This document shows positions 55,601-64,000 of a stretch of 64,000 nucleotides of DNA, piece by piece (position 1 is the first letter of the stretch; every line of letters begins with the position of its first letter). Location: contig NBAY01000089.1 of the NCBI GenBank assembly GCA_002794775.1, forward strand, positions 62,001-126,000. Direction: 5' to 3'. A model generated the notes under the pieces. That model was not told the DNA's origin. It saw only the letters and a program-made list of their open reading frames with translations, and did no database searches. Position numbers and translations under genes: made by a program. This stretch comes from Porodaedalea pini (lineage: Eukaryota; Basidiomycota; Agaricomycetes; Hymenochaetales; Hymenochaetaceae).

Positions 55601-57235
55601 GGACTGGAGGTGAGCAGAGACGTCGTCTCAGCTCCTCGAACGCTTTCTGCTGTTCGGTCTCCCATACCCAGTCCTTTTTGCCTGTCAGCAACGTCAGCGG
55701 ATGGACTATTTTGCTGTAGTCCTTGATGAACCGTCGCAGCCAGTTACCCATGCCGAGGAATTGCTGTAGCTGTTTGAGATTTTGTGGAACCGGCCAGTCT
55801 GCGATCGCCTTTGTCTTTGCTGGGTCAGCCTTGATTTCGCCATTGCCGACGATATGCCCGAGGTACTTCACGGTCTTAGCGTCGAACTCGCATTTTTCTG
55901 GCTTCAGGTACAGGCCATTTTCTCGCAGGATCTGGAGTACTCGCCTTGACGTCTCGATGTGTTCCTCAAGAGTCTGCGAAAGGATGAGGATGTCGTCGAG
56001 ATAGACGATGATCAGGTTGTCGTAGATCAGTCCCTTGAAGATGTGGTTGACGAACGCTTGGAATGTTGCCGGTGCGTTGCAAAGACCAAAGAACATGACC
56101 GTTGGCTCAAAGAGGCCCATGTTCGTGTGAAATGCTGCCTTCCATTCGTCGCCTTCGCGGATCCGGACGTTGTAGTATCCCCAGCGAAGGTCAAGCTTAG
56201 TGATGTACTTCGCCTTCTTGACCTTGTCAACAAGTTCGTCGATGAGAGGGAGGGGATACTTATTCTTGATCGTGCCGTCATTGAGCTTACGGTAGTCCTG
56301 GATCGGGCGTAGCGACTTGTCGGCCTTCTTGATGAAGAAGAAGGGCAATGCCATTGGTGAGATCGACTTTCGTATACGACCTGACTTCAGATTTTCTTCG
56401 AGAAAGTCTTTTAGTGACTGCTGTTCTGTCGGTGTCAGCGGGTAGATCTTGCAGTCACTAGGCTTGAAGTTGGGTTTTAGGTCGATGACGTGGTCCCACG
56501 GGCGATGTTCCGGCAGCTTCTCGAACCCTTTCTCCGAGAAAACATCGGCGTAGTCGTTGAGGTATGCGGGCCAGGACGTCTTGTCCATTCGCACCTCTCT
56601 CACCCTCCTCGTCTCTTCCGCTACTCTCAACACCTTCCGCATGCCTTCTTCTACGTCCTTCTCCACCACACATTCGCTTGGGCAGCGAGTAAAGTCGAGT
56701 GTCCCCGTCTTCCAGTCAACCTCTGGGTTGTGCCGTCGAAGCCAGTCGTACCCCAGGAAGATGTTAGACGATGCCAGTGAGGTTACTGCCAGGACGATCC
56801 GTTCCTTATGGTGACCGATCGTAAGTTCAATGTCGACGTACTCTTCGATCAACCCGGCTTCGTTGTGCGTGCCGTCGGCATTGAGTACCGCAAGGGGCCG
56901 GATATAACGTTTCGTCTCCAGCCCATATCGTTCGACGAATCTCACATCAATGCACGATCCCATACATCCCAAATCCACGAGTGCGTGTGCGTCCACCTCC
57001 CTCACTTCTCCTTCCACGCTGTGTTCGACGTTCAGGAGAAGGTCCAGCTGGCGTCCGCCAGTTCCTCTCATGAACAGTTGCTCGTATTCTTCGCTTTCCT
57101 TCACACCGGTGGGGACTTCGTACTCGGGAAAACCATCGACGTCGTTTGCATCTATGTATTGTACAGACGGTTGGTTATATTTTAATGAGTCCAGATTCGA
57201 AGTTCCTTGTTCTCTTCGGTCAGTCGCCCCGGTGG
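52609..57235 (-). pseudogene. pol: Element D pol with chromodomain, split by a solo LTR
   Basis: Frame runs from ~57235 (-1 relative to gag) to the LTR junction at 54170 with no stop, then resumes from 53173 to ~52611. Protease: ALVDLGCMGSCID (DLG triplet; 56990), IFLGYDWLRRHNPEVDW. RT: LRPIQDYRKLNDGTIKNKYP, polymerase box YLDD (~55990). RNase H: EADSSNFALGGVL, YDKEMLAIV, SDHANLTYF. Integrase: HPGASKTVELVRRDFWW, CDRCQRTKA; DDE Asp in TVDLIGELP, Asp in HDRGTQFD, Glu in GQTEHVNQELEQYL. A GPY-like module (EYKAGDKVFLDGRNI) follows the break, then the chromodomain (QYLVKWVGYNEPTWQPE, ~52770). Without the solo LTR the frame reads YHDR|TAGAS. The chromodomain would steer integration to modified histones; that is known for chromoviruses. 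Confidence 0.9.
53174..54170 (-). repeat. 997-bp solo LTR nested in element D pol
   Basis: Same family as 40631-41628, inverted in the window. Duplicated 4-bp target CCGG (53170-53173, 54171-54174). Excision on paper restores the pol frame exactly. Confidence 0.92.
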
Positions 57236-58429
57236 CTATGCCTGACCACTCGCAAAACCCTGCGAGTCGACGACCTCTTCGTCATTGTCTTCTTCCTCCA
57301 CATAGTCCTCCACAGTCGACCTCCGAGTGTCTACGACTTCCTCGAAGGCCGACTCCTTCATTGCTCCGAGCTCGTTGGCGAGGACACGACGTTCGCCTGG
57401 TGCCATCAGTTCCAGCATGTGCTGGATGATCGGTTTCGCTTGCGGGCACTTGTCCTTAAAGTGGCCCCACCCGCCACAGATCCAGCACGCACGTTGTCGT
57501 TGTGCCTCGTTCATTGAGACGTCCATCGGCTGACCAGCGCCTCCAAAAGTGACGCCGGTCGCATCACGTCTGTCGGCGTGAGGGGCCGCTACCTGACGGC
57601 AAGCTGGGGGCGCTTGTTGTGGTAGGCGAGGAGGGGGAAGAAAGGCGCGTCCTCGTTGGATAGCGCGAATCTGCTGCTCGCCGCGGTCTATTTCGATTGC
57701 CTTGTTCTTCCAATCCTCGTACTTCGTTGGGACTGGCATCGACCTTAGCACTCCACGGACCACCTCGATGTTCATCGCTCGCTTGAGGCGATTGCAGATG
57801 ACGCTGTCGTCTTTCAGCTCGGCGCGCTTAATGATCACGTCGAACTTCTGGAAGAACTCGTCCGCAGTTAGGTCCTTCTGAACCTTATCTCGGAAATCCT
57901 TCAGCGCTTTCTCCTTGCGATTCGGGTCGTCGAACGAGGCGTTGAGTCATTCCTGGAATCTTTCCCAGCTGTCGGTGAAGGTGACGATTCCCGACGTTGT
58001 CGACTCCTCGACGTAGTTCTGCGCCCACGTTGCCGCGTTACCACCCTTCAGGTAGGAGAGAGCTACATAGATCTTACTCTCTGACGTAGGGTATCGACTT
58101 GGATTTGCAGATACGAAAAGAAGGACTTCACGTCTGAAGTCGAGGTAATCGTCGCCACCAGTGAATTCATGTGGTCGGGCGACGTCGATGTTTGGTACAG
58201 CAGCGGTACTAGGGCCCGCTGGGGCGTTTGCGGCTTGGTGAGCGAAGGCGCCCGCTACGATTGCCGCGATTTGCTCCAATTGTTGCGCGCTGAAGCTTCC
58301 CGTTGACATTGTTGTTCTAGGCGTGTCCGTTTGTCGCTCAGGGGGGGTCGGTGGTGATGAATCTCGTCGCGCTTCTCTATATGGTCCTGGAATCGGTGGG
58401 AGAATGGTTGACGTCGAAAGCGATGGCAA
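57236..58429 (-). pseudogene. gag: Element D gag with one TGA
   Basis: Single frame from about 58429 (a later start, MSTGSFSAQQLEQIA, lies ~58310) to TAG at 57238-57236, broken only by TGA at 57949-57947 (RFQE*LNASFDD; an Arg codon CGA fits). Capsid region: RPHEFTGGDDYLDFRRE, YVALSYLKGGNAATWAQNY. Then NRLKRAMNIEVVRG and a CCHC zinc knuckle (CWICGGWGHFKDKC, ~57490-57450), with an acidic tail. Pol overlaps in the -1 frame, the usual gag-pol relation. With a single stop this is the best preserved gag in the window. Confidence 0.85.
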
Positions 58430-59019
58430 ATTTGGGGTTGTCTGATCTATCGACGCAGGAGCCCACTTTAATCTTCTTCCTCCTTCAAGCGTCGAATACC
58501 AGAGTCCTTTCTCTGGACGCCACCAGATAACGTATTCAACACCTGTTTGAGTGACCGTGAACCAGGAGTGGCGTTCCTCATTGTACCAGGAGCGAGGCGG
58601 GAGAGCACGACATTGTTCCTCGTCGAGATCTATGTTGACGATGGAGGAGGAACAGGGATCGGGTGTGCGTTGGTACCGGGGTTACGCCAACGTTGAGCAG
58701 GTTCGTCAGCGAAGTTGATGACGAGGCGGTAGGGTCCGAGTGAGATCACAAACGAGATTGTCGTCGAAGTTTGTACTCATCTGGTTACCCACGTCCACGT
58801 CAGGTGCGTGCTCCACCAGAGGCTAATCCGGAGAGCCAGGGTCGGGAAAGGTTGGTTGGAGTGATTACGTAATACACGAACGTCCGAAAACGTCCGGGCA
58901 GGGTTGAGGGTTGTCGTTTAGGGGGTTTACACGTCAGGTCCTTCGAGGGGAGTGCTCCTCTAGACCGAGTGAGGGCGAGTCGACAGCGACGACGTACGCT
59001 GGGGATGAGCCTGGGTGAG
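58430..59019 (-). other. Element D 5' leader
   Basis: About 590 bp between primer site and gag; GC-rich, no reading frame of note. Probably the packaging/leader region. Confidence 0.5.
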
Positions 59020-59030
59020 GTTCTGCTTTT
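59020..59030 (-). other. Element D self-primer binding site
   Basis: On the minus strand AAAAGCAGAAC, one base from the 5' LTR. It is the exact complement of GTTCTGCTTTT at 59240-59230 in the LTR, which lies 33 nt after the TATA box and so at the expected transcript start. There is no TGG tRNA-type site. Confidence 0.75.
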
Positions 59031-59031
59031 A

Positions 59032-59472
59032 TGTTAGGCGGGAGTCCGGGAGACGACTCGGACTGGGCAGGCCTCGGCTGACTGTCGTCTGGGACGTGCT
59101 ATACTCGAGCGGAGACTCGGGACACGCTGTACTCAGGCTAGGTCGTCACGGAGGTAAGAGGATTAATACAATGTACTCTACTACAGGAGGGGGACGCGGT
59201 CTCACCTAGGTCGTCACGGAGGTAAGAGGAAAAGCAGAACAGGTGTTCAGATGCGATTCCTCTTCCTTATATACAGTGATCACCCCATGAGAACCGGTTG
59301 CCCCTTTGTCTAAGATTACATAAAAGGGGGCGGAATGGAACGAATGAAGGTCATGTGAAAAGAGTGTGGGAAATGATTGAAAAGATGATTAATTATAATG
59401 AAAAGGACGAATATAATAAAGGAAATGGTAAAAGGGAAAATAAAGAAAAAGGTGAAAGTTCAGGTTCTAACA
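59032..59472 (-). repeat. Element D 5' LTR
   Basis: 441 bp, identical to the 3' copy apart from one base noticed; TATATAAG at 59273-59266. Confidence 0.95.
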
Positions 59473-59477
59473 CTGCA

Positions 59478-62400
59478 GAGACAATTGTATCACCGTATGT
59501 AATATGGAGGTATGCTCGATTTTCTTATAATTCTAAGCTTCAGTCATCGCTTATATGTGCTCTTCACAGAACTTCGATCCTCTTGGTATCCATACAGGCG
59601 ACTCGATAGTTGTAGCCCCTTCTCAGACGCTCTCGGATGCGGATTTCAACATGCTACATACGACTGCAATCAATGTTATCCGACATCTAGGGGTTATTGG
59701 CAAATGCAACATCCAATATGTGCTTAACCCGTTCTCGAAGGAGTACTGCATTATCGAGGTAAAACCTCTACTTTATTCTCCTTCCGATCTATGTACTAAA
59801 CAATTTCATCACAGGTCAATGCTCGTCTATCCCGTTCATCCGCTCTCGCATCAAAGGCAACTGGCTACCCGCTCGCCTTCATCGCTGCAAAACTCGGACT
59901 TGGTATACCGCTCAACGAAATTAAGAACTCCATCACAAAGGTTACTTCGGCGTGCTTCGAGCCGAGCTTAGGTTACGTGGTTGTGAAGATCCCATGCTGG
60001 GATCTCAAGAAGTTCAGCCGCGTGAGCAAGCTGCTGAGCAGCAGTATGAAGAGTGTCGGCGAGGTCATGGCGATTGGTCGTACGTTTGAAGAAACAATCC
60101 AAAAGGCTATCCGCGCGATCGGTGACCACTTCCCCGGGTTCTCAAAGGTAGTTGGATATTCCACTGCATACTCTTTTTAGCCGAGGCTGAAATTTGAATT
60201 AGAACGATGTTGTCGAAGACATCGACAATGAGCTTTTGAATCCCACGGACAAATGTATATTTGCTATCCATACGGCATTTTCAAGAGGCTATAGCGTTGA
60301 GAAAATCTGGCAGATCACAAACATCGACAAGTGGTTCTTGACTCGTCTACAAAACCTGTACAAGATGGAGCAATATCTCTCGTAAGAATCCGCAGTGCTT
60401 TTCGCAAAGGAGTACTAATGCTGATGATGCTTCGCAGAGAAAGCAGCGTCTCATCCCTGAACAAGAGCCTCCTGACGCAGGCCAAACAAATGGGTTTCTC
60501 AGATCGTCAGCTTGCTAGCTGCCTTAAGTCCACAGAGCTAGCAGTTCGCCGCCTTCGTCAAGAATTTGGTGTCTCGCCTTCGTTAAGCAGATCGACACGG
60601 TTGCTGCTGAATTCCTGGCTTTCACCAACTACCTGTACACCACGTACAATGCTATCGAACACGATGTCAGTTTTGACCACCATGGAATTGTGGTGCTCAG
60701 CTCTGGCGTCTATTGCATAGGCTCGTCTGTCGAGTTTGACTGGTGTGCTGTTCATGCTATCAGGACACTCCGCGACCAGGGAATCAAGATGGACATGGTT
60801 AATTACAACCCGGAGACTGTCAGTACAGACTACGATGAAGCAGACCGCCTTTTTTTATTTATTTTTATTTCGAGACCATCAGTCTAGAGACTATTCTCGA
60901 TATCTACGACACTGAGCAATCTAGAGGCGTCATTCTTTCTATGGGTGGCCAAACACCGAACAACATCGCTCTACCACTTCAGCGCGAGAATGTCAACATT
61001 TACGGCACGTCTCCAGAGATGATTGACACCGTGGAGAACAGGTATAAGTTCTCGCGTCTGTTGGATAAGATCGGCGTTGACCAGCCGCTGTGGAAGGAGC
61101 TGACGAGCTTCGACACGGCCGAGGAATTCTGCGAAAAGGTTAGCTACCCCATACTCATCCGGCCATCTTATGTGCTTTCGGGCGTGGCGATGAACGTCAT
61201 TTCATCTGTGGACGACCTGTCAAACTACCTGACGCAGGCTGCAGCTGTATCGCGAGACCACCCGGTTGTCGTCACGAAGTATATCGAGCAAGCCAAGGAG
61301 ATCAAAATGGACGCGGTAGCGAGGAATGGCAAGCTAGTTATGCACTACATATCTGAGCACGTTGAGAATGCAGGCGTTCACTCCGGAGATGCGACTCTCA
61401 TTCTACCCCCTCAAGATCTCGATCCAGAGACTGTGTGCCGCATCGAAGAAGCCAGGGCCAAAATTGCAAACACCCTCAACGTCACCGGGCCTTTCAACAT
61501 CCAGTTCATCGCGAAGGATAATGAGATCAAGGTCATTGAGTGCAATCTGCGTGCCGCGTGCTCTTTCCCCTTCGTCTCGAAGGTCACAGGCGTGGACGCT
61601 ATTGAGATGGCAACGAAGGTCATGTTAGGAATTACTGTCGAACCCTACCCAGAACTCAACTTGCCGCCGGACTATGTTGGAGTCAAGGTTCCGCAATTCA
61701 GCTTCAGTCGTTTGTCCGGCGCAGATCCCGTCCTTGGAGTTGAAATGGCATCTACTGGAGAAGTCGCTTGTTTTGGACGAGACAAATACGAGGCTTACTT
61801 GAAGGCCTTGATCTCTTCAGGCATCAAGCCTCCAAAGAAGAACATTCTATTCTTGATTGGCGGTTTCAAGGAGAAAATGGAAATCTTACCATCAGTGCAG
61901 AGGCTGGCGGCAGCAGGATACAATATCTTCGCTACATTGGGTACAGCTGATTTCCTCACCGAACACCATGTTCCATGCAAGGTCAGTGCTCAAATATTGT
62001 ATTTGTTTTGTCATGCCTGATATGTGCCATGCAGTATCTGGATCTGCTTGAGGATAAAGGGAAGGAGAAGTCTGAGTACTCGTTAGCGGAACACTTGGCG
62101 AACAATCTCATCGACATGTATATTAATCTCCCTTCCAAAAACAACTACCGTCGCCCGGCAAGTTATACGAGTAAGGGATACCGAACGTGTCGTATGGCCG
62201 TCGATTTCGCGGTTCCGCTACTCAACAATATTAAATGCGCTAAGTTACTTGCTGAGGCGCTCATCCGCAAGTCATCATTGGAAGTCTCAAGCGTCAACTA
62301 CGAAACATCCCATGCAGCACACAGTTTCCCCAGACTTGTTAATGTCTCTTCATTTGTCCCCGGACTCATCTCCCCTTCCAACAAAGATTTCGAGGATGTT

Positions 62401-63975
62401 ACGAAGGCTTCTCTAAGTGGAGGTTTTACCACGGCATTGATTATGCCCTTTGGCACTTCTGCTCAGATTGCCGATGCAGCGTCACTCGATGCTGCCCACT
62501 CTAGCGCTGCAGGTTCGGCGTACTGAAATTATGCGTTGAGTGTTGTCGCTTGCTCCGGCAATGTCCAGACGCTGGACGATGAAGCCCAGGCAGAGTCTAA
62601 ATCGTTGTTCGTTCCGTTCAGTGATTCATTTGCAACTCGATCGTTGTCTCAGTAGATCACCGTAGTTGCTTCTCATTTCGCGGCTTGGCCAGCAGATAAG
62701 CCCATTGTTACCGACGCGAAAGGTTCCGATCTTGCATCAGTGCTTTTACTTGCGAGCTTGCATGGCCGCGCCGTGCATGTTACGGATGTGCGCAGTAAAG
62801 AAGATCTTGTTCTGATTTCTTTGAGCAAAGCGAAGCAGCTGAAAGTCACCTGCGACGTTTCTGTATACTGTCTCTTTTACACTTCCGAAGATTTCCATGG
62901 CGCCAAATGCCTGCCATCGAAAGAGGACCAAGAGAAATTCTGGGAGCACCTAGATGTAGTCGATGCTTTCTCCATTGGTACTATCCCATACGAACTGGCA
63001 TCACAGCTCAAGAAGACTGTTTCCGCTTCCATTGGTATCGAAGATACTCTGCCTCTGCTATTGACTGCTGTCTCAGATGGCAAGATCACACTGCAGGCCA
63101 TCCAGGAGTGCTTGCATGATAACCCGATTAGGATTTTCGGCCTTCCAGATCAGTCCCATACTCAGGTCGAGGTTGTAGTATATCGTCGATCTATTATAGC
63201 AGCAATGAAATCTTCTTGGTCTCCGATAGACAAGTCGAAGGTTAGCGGGGCAGTCAACAGGGTTATTGTGCATGGGCAGACTGTTTTCCTCGATGGTACC
63301 CTGCTCTCTGCGCCCTTAGGACGCGATATTTCAAGTGCGACAATCAACCGGCCTCCAATCGCTGACAGGAGAGCATCTGTCAGCGGTGGTCGACCGCTGC
63401 TTTCCTCGGAGCACGTGTCAAATCCGTCTCCTTTACTCTTGAAGCCTGCAGATGGTGTTCTTCCTCCTCACTATGGTCCGATGCCTCTGACCTCTGCGGT
63501 CGCAAGCCCGAATGCGCTTGCGATTGCTTCCGCTCCTCGAGTTTTCTCTCCACTTACACCACATCCGTCCTTCTACCGCAAGAATATCCTGTCCGTCAAG
63601 CAGTTCACTCACTTGGATATTCACGATCTCTTTAGTTTGGCACACGAGATGCGGCTACAAGTCGAGCGTAATGGCACTCTAGACATCCTCAAAGGCAAGA
63701 TCCTTTGTACGCTCTTCTATGAACCGTCAACCCGCACCAGTGCATCGTTCGACACTGCAATGAAGCGGTGTGGAGGCGAGGTTGTCCAGGTCAATGCAGA
63801 CAGGGCATCAGTTCAGAAAGGCGAGACTCTTGAGGACACTGTGCGTACGCTCAGTTGCTATGTGGATGCGATTGTCATGAGGCATTCGGAGGTGGGCAGC
63901 TCTAAAACGGCGGCAAAGTTCTCGCCTATTCCAATCATCAATGCGGGCAACAGCATTGGTGAACATCCTACTCAG
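59478..63975 (+). pseudogene. URA2: URA2/pyrABCN copy, part 2: synthase, DHOase-like and aspartate transcarbamylase
   Basis: Continues from RDNCITVCNME. Introns at 59510-59569, 59759-59814, 60148-60202, 60382-60437 and 61982-62034, with a last donor at 63976. First synthase half: [37 protein letters not shown] one-base loss near 60580 shifts the frame (GVSP then [12 protein letters not shown] in another frame). A T-rich insertion at ~60849-60867 shifts it again. Second half: [52 protein letters not shown]-like domain: [16 protein letters not shown]. Inactive DHOase-like segment with TGA 62524 and TAG 62653. ATCase starts near 63590 with the phosphate loop FYEPSTRTSASF (~63718) and is cut by the window end. 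The copy cannot make a working enzyme. Confidence 0.9.
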
Positions 63976-64000
63976 GTAAGTTTTTGTTGCACAGTCTCCG

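Larger units (their letters stand above)
52168..59472 (-). mobile_element. Element D: chromovirus in URA2, 7.3 kb, self-priming type
   Basis: LTRs 52168-52608 and 59032-59472 (441 bp each), with TGTTAGAAC...GCCTAACA on the minus strand, and target duplication CTGCA (52163-52167, 59473-59477). Excision on paper joins URA2 codons VRDC|RDNCITV. One LTR difference seen (G at 52423, A at 59287, a CpG). Contains gag, pol with chromodomain, polypurine tract AAGGGGGGGTAA beside the 3' LTR, and a self-primer site beside the 5' LTR. A 997-bp solo LTR is nested in pol. Confidence 0.95.

Noticed and set aside
1..64000. TGA read as a sense codon (alternative code or selenocysteine)
   Set aside because: TGA aligns with Arg in URA2 and pol, not Trp or Sec; open genes in the window end with ordinary stops and Trp is TGG throughout.

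Overview
The window is nuclear DNA of a filamentous basidiomycete, most likely an agaricomycete. Introns are 48-59 bp with GTRNGT...YAG borders, nearly every repeat is a Ty3/gypsy LTR retrotransposon of fungal type, and one host gene, the URA2/pyrABCN (CAD-like) pyrimidine gene, has fungal architecture. No rRNA, tRNA or CRISPR was recognised. It reads as a heterochromatic nest of transposons.

Layout: 1-6.6 kb holds the 3' part of a decayed chromovirus (element A) and a probable long 3' LTR. 7.0-7.4 kb holds repeat fragments. 7.6-8.3 kb (minus) and 24.86-25.26 kb (plus) are two small spliced genes of unknown function, pointing away from each other. Between them lies an array of ~170-bp monomers arranged in four-monomer, ~680-bp higher-order units. 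The array is split by element B (8987-22710; 809-bp LTRs, 4-bp target duplication CCAT). 25.3-26.6 kb is a large inverted repeat. From 26.8 to 49.8 kb is a nest: element E (gag/protease remnant) was split by element F (27778-48955, ~280-bp LTRs, duplication AGGCC). F was split by an 850-bp foldback element at a TA (35099-35948) and by element C (minus strand, ~37.6-47.9 kb). C carries two further LTR insertions. 50.06-64.0 kb is a URA2 copy that is now a pseudogene, split in its first ATP-grasp region by element D (52168-59472, 441-bp LTRs, duplication CTGCA). D is itself split by a 997-bp solo LTR.

Most notable: element B carries, downstream of pol and on the opposite strand, a four-exon gene with no internal stop (679 codons; introns 55, 52 and 56 bp, all phase 0) encoding a Gal4-type Zn2Cys6 cluster. 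The diverged element C has an antisense Zn2Cys6 reading frame at the same place, converging on pol. B has two more sense-strand accessory frames before its 3' LTR, one behind a TATA box. These are LTR elements with an antisense, spliced, transcription-factor-like cargo.

The repeats and the URA2 copy share one mutational signature: in-frame stops are almost all TGA where relatives carry arginine (CGA), and differences between paired LTRs fall mostly at CpG. This points to CpG methylation with deamination, or an RIP-like process. Element D is youngest (one LTR difference seen) and has an 11-nt self-priming site of Tf1 type.
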